Below are positions 1 to 6,756 of a stretch of 42,912 nucleotides of DNA, one piece after another. Both the position numbers and the translations under genes were made by a program. The DNA comes from JAVBNT01 sp031551355. Its GTDB lineage: Bacteria > Vulcanimicrobiota > CADAWZ01. Below the pieces are notes generated by a model. That model saw only the letters and a program-made list of their open reading frames with translations. It ran no database searches and was not told the DNA's origin. Position 1 is the first letter of the stretch, and each line of letters opens with the position of its first letter. Location: the NCBI GenBank assembly GCA_031551355.1, contig JAVBNT010000015.1:1-42912 (forward strand), given 5' to 3'.

Positions 1-116
1 CGTCTGTCCTATCTTCTTATATTATAATTTACATATTTTACTAAAAAAAAAAATAAACACACACCAAATACATCTCAAATTTTTTGTTGCTTTTTTTGGG
101 TGGTGGTGGGGGTGTG

Positions 117-140
117 CCCCCCCCCCCCCCCCCCCCCCCC
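117..140. repeat. 24-nt poly-C homopolymer
   Basis: An uninterrupted run of 24 C follows a G/T-rich stretch (about 98-115) in otherwise AT-rich intergenic DNA, just past the stop of the leftmost gene. Nothing else in 1-170 looks coding. A run this long is far from local composition. It may be a slippage tract or an assembly or end-of-contig artefact. Confidence 0.8.
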
Positions 141-170
141 ACGGCCCTGTCTTTTTATGCGGCTTATAAT

Positions 171-761
171 TTAGAGTGCTTTGTAATCCTGAGGAATTTC
201 CATAAGGCTTGCCGGCGGATTGTCGGAGAACTCTGTTATGAGCATTGTTGTAGTGGCTCCGGCTGCTTTCGTTACGATTGCGAAAAGTTTATTGCCTTCA
301 AAGAAGTAGCGGATTGTTGTGCCGCCGTTCTGGTATTCTTCGTAGGGGAGTGACTTGCCGCCGACTTTGTCTGTTCCGCTGCCGACAAATTTGAGACTGT
401 CATAACCGGCCTGTTCGCCGCCTTGCTGTTTGGGCATATCCATAACTCTGTAAGTTTTGGCCGCGTCGTCAATTGTATACATTTTGTTGTCTTTAATAAG
501 GCTTCTCATTTTCATGTTCATTGACTCCATGATGCTTTCGGAGCCGATTACCTTGCCTTTGCTGCCCATGGTCATTTTCGTTACTATCTTTTGTCCGCCC
601 ATATCGGTCTCGACGGTATATTTCATAAAATAATTGCCGCTTTTCATTTTATCGGCAAAAGTCTTTGACAGATTCGGGCCTGCGGCAGCCATTGCGTTTG
701 AGCTGCAGTATACAAATATTGCCAGAGCAGCTGCCAGAATTGTTGTGATTTGTTTTTTCAT
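171..761 (-). CDS. secreted protein of unknown function, DUF4412/lipoprotein-carrier-like
   Basis: This 196-residue protein starts with a Sec signal peptide: KK at residues 2-3, a hydrophobic stretch 7-20, and a likely cleavage after the AMA-A region near residue 25. The mature part is rich in beta-strand-like segments (NYFMKYTVETDMGGQKI, then MYTIDDAAKTYRVMDM, then a YFFEGNKLFAIVTK strand). This is the look of small periplasmic proteins of the DUF4412 or LolA-like beta-sheet type, but the match is by overall pattern only. The start is supported by a GGAG about 10 bases upstream (minus strand). It stands alone, with the Crp-like gene 116 bases upstream on the same strand. The poly-C run lies just beyond its stop. 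A lipid- or redox-related envelope role is inference. Confidence 0.7.
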   Translation of the reverse strand: MKKQITTILAAALAIFVYCSSNAMAAAGPNLSKTFADKMKSGNYFMKYTVETDMGGQKIVTKMTMGSKGKVIGSESIMESMNMKMRSLIKDNKMYTIDDAAKTYRVMDMPKQQGGEQAGYDSLKFVGSGTDKVGGKSLPYEEYQNGGTTIRYFFEGNKLFAIVTKAAGATTTMLITEFSDNPPASLMEIPQDYKAL

Positions 762-876
762 TTTTTCGATTCTCCATCCTTGATTTTATTATTGAAAAAT
801 GTTTTCAAATTATAGCCCATGCACTTTTTTTTGTCAAATTTCTTCCAGGATCGGTTGAGATAAGTGAAGAAGTTTT

Positions 877-1554
877 TTACGGTTGCCAGTAACTGGCGGC
901 CGATGCCCTGTATTTTATTGCGTTTAAGTCTTTTACTGCATATCCTTTCGGTAATTTTTCAAGTACCCCCAGTTTGCACAATTTTTCAAGAGTTCTCAGT
1001 AAGTGTCTGTAACTGCAACCCAGTTGTTCGGACAGTTCTGTAAGTTTTTCATTGAAGAAACCCTCTTTATTTATCAGATAGATGTAGGCGCATAGCCTGT
1101 CTTCCAGTAGATGAAGCATGTTTGTGGTGCTGTTCAGTGTAATGCGGTATAATTTTTGAGCAAGGCCGGTTCCGACACATTTCATAAATTTTAAATTATT
1201 TTTTAAATAACTTTCATATTTTTTGAGAGGAATGCCTATGCAGATGAGCCTGTTTATCGCCTGTACCGTAGTGCTGGCCTGTTTGCCGGTCATCAATTCA
1301 ACATCTCCGATAATACCTTGGGAAATGTAGAAGTTTACCAGGAGGATTTTTCCGTTGCCGGCATTTTTTAAAACCTTTGCCTTGCCGTTAAGCAGGAATA
1401 TAAGATATTCTATTTGCTGCCCTTCACAGCAAAGTGTTTCATTTTGCTCGAATTCCAGGTATAGGATTCCTTCCTCATCTATATCGTCAAGTCCGTATTC
1501 CCTGAAAATGTCGGTATAGTTTATCGGTTGTTTTTGCAGATTTTTCTTGATCAT
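877..1554 (-). CDS. Crp/Fnr-family transcriptional regulator, YeiL-like
   Basis: About 225 residues. The N-terminal half is a cyclic-nucleotide-binding-type beta-barrel (LYLEFEQNETLCCEGQ, then LIFLLNGKAKVL, then GIIGDVELM). The C-terminal half is a winged helix with LTELSEQLGCSYRHLLRTLEKL as the helix-turn-helix. No Fnr-type N-terminal Cys cluster is visible, so this is not an obvious iron-sulfur oxygen sensor. I chose the internal ATG at 1552-1554. The longer start at 1585-1587 lies inside a CRP-like palindrome and has no Shine-Dalgarno. The gene is divergent from a DMT transporter, an arrangement seen for YeiL-type regulators in Clostridia. Likely job: control of that transporter and of itself through the 1580-1595 site. 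The ligand is unknown. Confidence 0.85.
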   Translation of the reverse strand: MIKKNLQKQPINYTDIFREYGLDDIDEEGILYLEFEQNETLCCEGQQIEYLIFLLNGKAKVLKNAGNGKILLVNFYISQGIIGDVELMTGKQASTTVQAINRLICIGIPLKKYESYLKNNLKFMKCVGTGLAQKLYRITLNSTTNMLHLLEDRLCAYIYLINKEGFFNEKLTELSEQLGCSYRHLLRTLEKLCKLGVLEKLPKGYAVKDLNAIKYRASAASYWQP

Positions 1555-1579
1555 ATTTCCGGGCCTAAAAATATAAGAA

Positions 1580-1595
1580 TGTGACATGCGTCATA
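1580..1595. promoter_or_regulatory. CRP/Fnr-type operator between divergent genes
   Basis: The site reads TGTGA-N6-TCATA, one base off the classic CRP consensus TGTGA-N6-TCACA. It lies between the divergent Crp/Fnr regulator and the DMT transporter, upstream of both chosen start codons. Autoregulation plus control of the transporter is the natural inference. Binding is not shown. Confidence 0.6.
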
Positions 1596-1642
1596 TGAAA
1601 TATAAATTTATTTTACTAGACTTTAATGTAAAGGAGGCCGTT

Positions 1643-2536
1643 ATGTATTATCTAATTTCGGTCGTAACCGGTGTTCTTATTAGCGTTATGATTGCCGTTA
1701 ACGGGGGACTGACTTCTTTTTACGGTCCGTATCAGGCGTCGGTTGTCATACATATTACCGGCCTTGTGTTTGTTTCTTTTTTAATGTTGCTGAAAAGAGA
1801 GGCGTTTTTTCATAGCCGTAAGCTGCGGTTATATATTTATCTGGGAGGGCCGATCGGCGTTGCAACAACGGTTTTTAATAATATTGCCTTCGGGAGAATC
1901 AGTGTTTCCGCTATTCTTGCCCTGATTCTCCTGGGACAGAGCATATCCTCCATTATTATTGACAATTATGGTTTGTTTAAGATGGCTAAATGTCCTTTTT
2001 ATGCAAGAAAGTGGTGGGGGGTTATTTTTTGTTTGTGCGGTATTTTATTTATGCTCTCCGGCAGTCAAAGGGATGCCGCCGTTCCCATATTAATTTCTTT
2101 TCTGTCCGGTATTACAATCGTGCTTGCCCGGACTTTTAATGCGGATTTGGCAAAAGAAACCAGTGTGCTTAAAAGTACCCTGTATAATTATCTTTCCGGT
2201 CTTTTGGTATCGTTTGCCGTTATGCTTTTGCTGCCGCTCGCGCCCTGGCCTCAGTTGCCTGGAATTACGGAATATTTTTGGATTTACCTGGGCGGAGTTC
2301 TGGGCACTGTGATTGTTGTTTTTTCTAATTTGACGGTTACCAAAATACCTTCTTTTTATGTTACATTACTTGTTTTTTCAGGACAGATTTTCTCCGGACT
2401 GCTTATTGATTTTCTACTGACGGGATATTTTCCCATGAAAATTTTTATCGGGGGAATTTTTGTCGCTTTGGGTATGGGGGTGAATTTGTGGTTTGATTTC
2501 CGGCAAAATTGCCGTACCGTACCGCAATCGCTATAG
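1643..2536 (+). CDS. DMT-family transporter, fused double DUF606 (YdcZ-type)
   Basis: A 297-residue, very hydrophobic integral membrane protein with about ten predicted helices. It reads as two YdcZ/DUF606-like halves: residues about 1-145 (from MYYLISVVTGVLISVMIAVNG) and about 148-290 (from VPILISFLSGITIVLARTFNA). Each half has a GG motif (YLGGPIG and YLGGVLG). DUF606 proteins are usually about 150 residues and encoded as pairs, so this is a fused pair. The ATG at 1643 follows AAGGAGG by 5 bases; the longer frame from 1586 lacks a ribosome site and crosses the operator. It is divergent from the Crp-like gene. The substrate is unknown. A GTCCTGC/GCAGGAC hairpin with TTTT closes the unit. Confidence 0.85.
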   Translation: MYYLISVVTGVLISVMIAVNGGLTSFYGPYQASVVIHITGLVFVSFLMLLKREAFFHSRKLRLYIYLGGPIGVATTVFNNIAFGRISVSAILALILLGQSISSIIIDNYGLFKMAKCPFYARKWWGVIFCLCGILFMLSGSQRDAAVPILISFLSGITIVLARTFNADLAKETSVLKSTLYNYLSGLLVSFAVMLLLPLAPWPQLPGITEYFWIYLGGVLGTVIVVFSNLTVTKIPSFYVTLLVFSGQIFSGLLIDFLLTGYFPMKIFIGGIFVALGMGVNLWFDFRQNCRTVPQSL

Positions 2537-2567
2537 TCCTGCCGGAGTTTTTACCCGCAGGACTTTT
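2536..2567 (+). terminator. likely rho-independent terminator
   Basis: GTCCTGC (2536-2542) pairs with GCAGGAC (2557-2563) and TTTT follows. It sits directly at the stop of the transporter gene. Confidence 0.6.
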
Positions 2568-2645
2568 GCCGACCTATACGAAAGGAATGTTTGTATAGAA
2601 TTTTCAGTGTTTTTGCCGAATTTGTAAAAATAGGACGGTGTTTGC

Positions 2646-3827
2646 ATGCAATATGATTTTGATGAGATAATAGACCGTAAAGGTACTTACAGTCTCAAGT
2701 GGGATTGTCCTGATTTTTTGAAAACCGCCGGTTTGACCGAACGTTTTGATGCCGGTACGATACCTCTTTTTACCGCTGATATGGACTTTCGCTGTCCGCA
2801 GCCGGTGATAGACGCGCTTCACAGGGTTGTAAGGCATGGCATGTACGGCTACAGCGCTCATTTATGCTGTGAGGAATACTTCACTTCAATAATGGACTGG
2901 TTCCGGAAAAGGAATGATTGGGAAATACACAAAGAGCATATTGTATATGTTGACGGAACAGTTGAAGCCCTGAAACTTTCCGTTCTTGCCTTTTCCAACC
3001 CGGGTGACGGAGTTATTATTCAAAGGCCGGTGTATAGTCCTTTTTCCAGTGTTGTAGAGAATACCGGCAGGACGCTGATGAATAATCAGCTTATAAACAA
3101 TGACGGTTATTATACGATGGATTTTGAAGATTTGGAATCCAAGGCAAGTTGTCCGGGCACGAAGCTTTTGATTTTATGCAGCCCTCATAACCCTGTAGGC
3201 AGGATATGGTCTCCCGGGGAATTGAAGCGGCTGGCCGACATCTGCCGCCGTAACGGTGTTATTATTTTGTCTGATGAGATCCATGGAGATCTCATCAGAC
3301 GCGGGCAGAAATTTTATCCGCTGGCATCCCTGACCGACTATGACGGGATCGTCACATGCACCGCCGTTAATAAGACTTTTAACCTCGCCGGGCTGCATTG
3401 TACAAATGTCGTTATCGCCAATAAGTCCATGCGCGAACACTTTGCCAAAAGCATCGGTTTTATTTTGCCGACGCCCTTTACGATTGCGGCGGTGATTGCC
3501 GCGTATACCAATGGCGGGGACTGGCTTGCGCAGGTGAATGAATATATCGACGGCAATATTGACTGGACTCTCAGTTTCCTTAAGGAAAAAATGCCGCTCG
3601 TTAAATGCCGCCGGCCTGATGCCACTTATATAATCTGGATGGATTTCAGGGATTACGGTTTAACACCGGAGCAGATTCATGAGCGGATTTATAACAGGGC
3701 TAATGTGGTTCTTGAAGGAGGGGTTATGTTTGACCCCGGCAATGGAGGTGGATTTGAAAGGGCTTGCCTGCCTACCAGAAGATCATTGCTTAAGGACGCT
3801 TTTAACAGGATCGCCGCCGAATTCTAA
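2646..3827 (+). CDS. PLP-dependent C-S lyase, MalY/PatB family
   Basis: A 393-residue fold-type I PLP enzyme of the MalY/PatB group (cystathionine beta-lyase-like; makes pyruvate, ammonia and a thiol from cysteine conjugates). Visible motifs: FTADMDFRCP (42-51), the substrate-loop CSPHNPVGR (178-186), SDEIHGDL (209-216) with the cofactor-binding Asp, and the Schiff-base lysine K243 in TAVNKTFNLAGL. Length is standard. The usual SAPSKTFN is TAVNKTFN here, a mild change. The gene follows the transporter by about 110 bases, with a terminator between, so it is probably its own unit. The beta-lactamase gene follows by 28 bases and may be co-transcribed. A perfect 13-bp inverted repeat sits inside the coding sequence over the SDEIHGDLIR codons. 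Confidence 0.92.
   Translation: MQYDFDEIIDRKGTYSLKWDCPDFLKTAGLTERFDAGTIPLFTADMDFRCPQPVIDALHRVVRHGMYGYSAHLCCEEYFTSIMDWFRKRNDWEIHKEHIVYVDGTVEALKLSVLAFSNPGDGVIIQRPVYSPFSSVVENTGRTLMNNQLINNDGYYTMDFEDLESKASCPGTKLLILCSPHNPVGRIWSPGELKRLADICRRNGVIILSDEIHGDLIRRGQKFYPLASLTDYDGIVTCTAVNKTFNLAGLHCTNVVIANKSMREHFAKSIGFILPTPFTIAAVIAAYTNGGDWLAQVNEYIDGNIDWTLSFLKEKMPLVKCRRPDATYIIWMDFRDYGLTPEQIHERIYNRANVVLEGGVMFDPGNGGGFERACLPTRRSLLKDAFNRIAAEF
3269..3300. repeat. perfect 13-bp inverted repeat inside the malY-like gene
   Basis: GTCTGATGAGATC (3269-3281) and GATCTCATCAGAC (3288-3300) flank the 6-base spacer CATGGA. The arms encode the conserved SDEIHGDLIR block. The RNA would form a 13-bp hairpin in mid-gene with no T-run after it. 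Confidence 0.85.
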
Positions 3828-3855
3828 TTCGTTATAGTATAACAGGGAGTTTTTT

Positions 3856-4749
3856 ATGAAGTTTTTCGTTTCATACGGTTTATTGCTGATATTATTTTTT
3901 ATGATTCAGCCCGGTTATTCCGTTTGCAGCTCTTCGTCCGCATTATCAAACGGTAAAAATGATGCTGAGAATAAAAAATCTTATCTATCTTATCCCAAGG
4001 AGGATGATAACGGCTATTGTTTTGCCGATGTTGATCTTAAAAAATATTTTCAGGAGATAAACGGCTGTGCCGTGATTTATGACCGTAGAGAAAGAAGGTA
4101 TTCTTTTTATAACAGGGTTCTTGCCGAAAAAAGAGCTTCGCCATGTTCCACTTTTAAAATTCCCGCGACTCTGATTGGACTGGAGTCAAAAGTACTGCGG
4201 TCGGAGGAGACAGTTATAAAATGGAACGGAAACAAATATCCTTTTGCCGAATGGCAAAGCGATCAGACACTGGAGCATGCTTTTAAGGTTTCCTGCGTGT
4301 GGTTTTTTAGAAATGTTATCGACCACTCCGACAGGCTTATAATTGAAAAGATACTTACGCAGCTATCCTATGGAAATTGTGATATCGGCAACCGGGAAGG
4401 AAGTTATAACGGTGCGGATCCGGAGCTTAGTGGTTTTTGGCTGGAATCTTCGCTTGAAATTTCCCCATTTGAACAGGTTCGCGCTCTAAACCGGATTTTT
4501 GAGGAAAAAACAACTCAGAGTAAAGAGCATGTGGAGATTCTTAAAAATATTATGCTGACGGAAAATGCGGGCGGGATTGAAATTTACGGCAAAACCGGGA
4601 CCGGCCATAAAAAAAATGCCTGGTTTGTCGGCTTTGCCGTAAAGGAAAACCGTAAATATTATTTTGCCGTCAGACTTGAGGACGATTTGGTTACAGGTAA
4701 AAAAGCCAAGGAGATCGCTATTAATATTCTTCACGGATGGCTCCGCTGA
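3856..4749 (+). CDS. class D (OXA-type) beta-lactamase, exported
   Basis: A 297-residue serine beta-lactamase of class D. Signs: signal peptide (residues 1-22, hydrophobic LLLILFFMI); STFK with the acylated Ser98 and the general-base Lys101 (carbamylated in the family); SxV motif S146-C147-V148; YGN at 172-174; FWLE at 194-197; and YGKTGTG at 244-250. All class D landmarks are present and in order, so it should be catalytic, hydrolysing beta-lactams in the periplasm or on the surface. The 75 residues before STFK are longer than in typical OXA enzymes and include a low-complexity linker (residues 25-50). The Cys at 24 could be a lipidation site, but the preceding YSV is not a good lipobox. AGGGAG precedes the ATG. 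It lies 28 bases after the malY-like gene; no mobile-element marks flank it. Confidence 0.93.
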   Translation: MKFFVSYGLLLILFFMIQPGYSVCSSSSALSNGKNDAENKKSYLSYPKEDDNGYCFADVDLKKYFQEINGCAVIYDRRERRYSFYNRVLAEKRASPCSTFKIPATLIGLESKVLRSEETVIKWNGNKYPFAEWQSDQTLEHAFKVSCVWFFRNVIDHSDRLIIEKILTQLSYGNCDIGNREGSYNGADPELSGFWLESSLEISPFEQVRALNRIFEEKTTQSKEHVEILKNIMLTENAGGIEIYGKTGTGHKKNAWFVGFAVKENRKYYFAVRLEDDLVTGKKAKEIAINILHGWLR

Positions 4750-4757
4750 GGCTTTTT

Positions 4758-5210
4758 TTACTTGAGCTCCATATGCAGAATGGGGAAGGGGTTTCCCTGG
4801 CCGTCCAGCTCCGAGCGTCCTGATTTTTTGAACCCTATATGTTCGTAAAAACCGATGGCCTGGGGGTTTTGTTCATTTACGTCTACATATTTAGCCCCCA
4901 ATTCATTGATTGCATAGAGGCAGAGCTGCTTGCCAAGCCCCGCGCCTGCCGTTTCCGGAGCAACAAACAGCATTTCGATTTTACCGTTTTCAACTCCGAT
5001 GAATGCACATATGTTTTCCTGGTCTTTTTTTATGCATGCAAGAAAGGAAACACTTTTTATGGCTTCCCTTACCAGCGGCCGCAGCGAAATGATATCTTTT
5101 TCGGCAAGAAACGTGTGAGTTGCTCTTACCGATTGTTCCCATACATCCATTATCTGATTTTCTTCTTTTTCGTTGGGCTCGCTGATCCGTTCAATTTTTG
5201 TTTCAAACAT
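4758..5210 (-). CDS. GNAT-family N-acetyltransferase
   Basis: A 150-residue GNAT acetyltransferase. The acetyl-CoA loop is visible in motif A (MLFVAPETAGAGLGKQL, giving the A-G-x-G pattern), and motif B is NPQAIGFYEHIGFKKSGR near the C terminus. The substrate is unknown. A longer open frame to 5336 exists, but the ATG at 5208-5210 is preferred: it follows a GGTGGA and overlaps the SDR stop in ATGTTTGA, typical of translational coupling. It is therefore the second gene of an SDR-GNAT operon. It ends 8 bases from the convergent beta-lactamase stop. Confidence 0.88.
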   Translation of the reverse strand: MFETKIERISEPNEKEENQIMDVWEQSVRATHTFLAEKDIISLRPLVREAIKSVSFLACIKKDQENICAFIGVENGKIEMLFVAPETAGAGLGKQLCLYAINELGAKYVDVNEQNPQAIGFYEHIGFKKSGRSELDGQGNPFPILHMELK

Positions 5211-5979
5211 TTTTAAATTTCCACCCATTGTCATTATGATATACCATCTGACGGCTGATTCCGCCGTCAATAATGATGTTTTCTCCGTTGATAAACCCTG
5301 CCTTTTCGCTGCAAAGATACATGACCATTTCGGCAATGTCGTCAGGGATGCCTATGCGTCCGGAAGGATGCTGAAGTCTGTCCTCTGCGGAGTCGCCGGG
5401 GGTATAGTTTTCGTCGTGCTGATAGGCACCCGTGTCTATCCATCCGGGACTTACTGAATTTACCCGTACTTTCCCCGATAGGCTTATGCTTAAAGCATGG
5501 GTCAGTGAACTGATCCCGCCTTTTGCCGCGGAATAACTTTCCGTGTCGGGTTGTGACATATATGCTCTCGTTGAGGATATGTTAATTATCGATGCATTTT
5601 TTGTAAAGTGGGGAAGCAGCAGTTTTGATATATAATAGGGCGCCGCTACGCCTATTTTCATTACCGTCATAAAATCTTCATATGAGCATGCCGATAAAAT
5701 GCCCTTTTTGCTGATACAGGCGTTGTTTATCAGAAAACTGATTTTGCCGAATTTTTGTATTACATTTTCTACAAAAATTTCGATCGTGTTTTTGTCTGAG
5801 ATATCCCCGTTATAATAGTAAAACTGCTCTTCTCCATACTGCTCCTTCAGCCTGTTCCCTGATATGCCGTCAATATCAATTACGGCTGTATTTATGCCGT
5901 GTTTTAGGAATTTATCACAAATACACCATCCGATACCGTTTGCTCCGCCTGTAATAACAGCCGTTTTTAAATGTTTCAT
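5203..5979 (-). CDS. short-chain dehydrogenase/reductase (SDR)
   Basis: A 258-residue classical SDR. Cofactor motif TGGANGIG (10-17), NNAC (84-87) in place of NNAG, catalytic Ser at 135-136 (INISSTR), Tyr149 and Lys153 (YSAAK), and the C-terminal family block INGENIIIDGG. D35 in AVIDIDG at the end of the second strand favours NAD over NADP. It would reduce or oxidise a carbonyl/alcohol substrate in the cytoplasm; the substrate cannot be told. An AAGGA lies about 12 bases before the ATG. The last 8 bases overlap the downstream acetyltransferase gene, so the two are co-translated. Confidence 0.92.
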   Translation of the reverse strand: MKHLKTAVITGGANGIGWCICDKFLKHGINTAVIDIDGISGNRLKEQYGEEQFYYYNGDISDKNTIEIFVENVIQKFGKISFLINNACISKKGILSACSYEDFMTVMKIGVAAPYYISKLLLPHFTKNASIINISSTRAYMSQPDTESYSAAKGGISSLTHALSISLSGKVRVNSVSPGWIDTGAYQHDENYTPGDSAEDRLQHPSGRIGIPDDIAEMVMYLCSEKAGFINGENIIIDGGISRQMVYHNDNGWKFKNV

Positions 5980-6111
5980 AATCTTGTCGTATTCCTTGGT
6001 TTTTTTATTATATTTTATATGTGTTTTAAGTTTTTATCAATCCTCAGACTTTATAATAATCGATATTTTTTCCTTTTAGATGGTTTTAGCTTTTGTGCCG
6101 GAGGTTTTTAT

Positions 6112-6204
6112 TTGAAGAAAATTTTAGTTTTATCATCCAGTCCGAGAATCGGCGGTAATTCGAATTTGTTATGTGACGAATTGATAGAAGGTTTTGATCA
6201 TTAG
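6112..6204 (+). pseudogene. 5' fragment of a flavodoxin/NADPH-dependent FMN reductase gene
   Basis: A TTG start at 6112, 7 bases after GGAGG, opens a frame that reads LKKILVLSSSPRIGGNSN, LLCDELIEGFDH, then a stop. This is the flavin-phosphate loop start (SSSPRxGGNS) of the FMN-reductase/flavodoxin family, which normally runs to about 180-200 residues. Only 30 codons remain. A MITE-like element begins 51 bases after the stop, and a possible C-terminal remnant lies beyond it. The gene appears dead. Confidence 0.75.
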
Positions 6205-6255
6205 AAACAAAGCAAAAAACTTAGAGCAACCTGCACAAATGTAGACAATACTGTA
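6205..6255. other. decayed DNA between gene fragment and MITE
   Basis: No gene is seen here. Reading through the stop of the flavoprotein fragment, the same frame stays open (KQSKKLRATCTNVDNTV), which would fit leftover coding sequence of the broken gene, but I do not recognise it. It contains TTAGAGCAA (about 6219), similar to the inner repeat of the adjacent MITE-like element. Confidence 0.4.
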
Positions 6256-6542
6256 TATAGTAACATCAAAAAATTAGTCCCGATTCAACTAGAGCAGTTT
6301 GCAATTGAACTGTCATACTTCTGCCAAACAACCGACATCGGCCAATCCATAAAATACTGGTTCGCCGCGCTACACTCGCGATGACGGCTACGCTGTCTTT
6401 TCCAAAAATGTTTACCGGATTTTAGTGACATATAGAATGCAAATTGCTCTAATATAAAAATAAAGAACTGTCTCGCAAGAACAGCGTGGAGATCCAAAGA
6501 GTTAATAAGCTGAAATGATGATTATTTTTTGATGTTACTATA
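6256..6542. mobile_element. MITE-like element with 19-bp perfect terminal inverted repeats
   Basis: TATAGTAACATCAAAAAAT (6256-6274) is the exact reverse complement of 6524-6542, giving a 287-bp non-coding unit. A second, inner inverted pair (6290-6303 with 6438-6451, 13 of 14 matching) is nested inside. Each end can be read as a TA dinucleotide plus a 17-bp repeat starting TAGTAACATC, as in IS630/Tc1-mariner-type MITEs that duplicate TA; this assignment is inference. No transposase reading frame is present. It lies in the decayed flavoprotein locus, about 50 bp after the fragment's stop. Confidence 0.7.
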
Positions 6543-6614
6543 ATTGACGTTAAGGATATAAATATGCCGTGGCCATTATAAAATGATTTACTAAAAGAAT
6601 CATCACTGCAAGAA

Positions 6615-6719
6615 ATGCCGGATGGTTTTTACATGATGAGTGTCGGCTATGTTAAATCAAGTTGCTCTAAACTCCTTGAAGTCATGAAAAAAGCCAGGGA
6701 ACTTGGAGAAAAGCTTTAA
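6615..6719 (+). pseudogene. possible 3' remnant of the broken flavoprotein gene
   Basis: A short frame of 34 residues (MPDGFYMMSVGYVKSS, then CSKLLEVMKKARELGEKL) ends in a helix like the KKARELGEKL ends of FMN-reductase-family proteins. It lies 3' of the MITE-like element. Its stop falls inside the loop of the downstream terminator. It may be the C-terminal end of the gene begun at 6112; sequence between was lost, since the two pieces cover only about 65 residues. Low certainty. Confidence 0.35.
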
Positions 6720-6732
6720 TTTTACCCTGGCT
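6687..6732 (-). terminator. rho-independent terminator of the PilX-like gene
   Basis: On the minus strand AGCCAGGG pairs with CCCTGGCT (arms 6725-6732 and 6692-6699), and a run of six T follows at 6692 downward (A-run 6687-6692 on plus). It lies 25 bases after the stop of the large PilX-like gene. Confidence 0.75.
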
Positions 6733-6756
6733 TGTCTGTTGGTTTTTTATTTATAT

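Noticed and set aside
84..353. Plus-strand frame of 89 codons starting through the poly-C run
   Set aside because: It is a Gly/Pro homopolymer translation antisense to the signal-peptide gene; no ribosome site.
6285..6497. Minus-strand frame of 70 codons inside the MITE-like element
   Set aside because: It lies wholly within the inverted-repeat element and resembles no known protein; likely chance.
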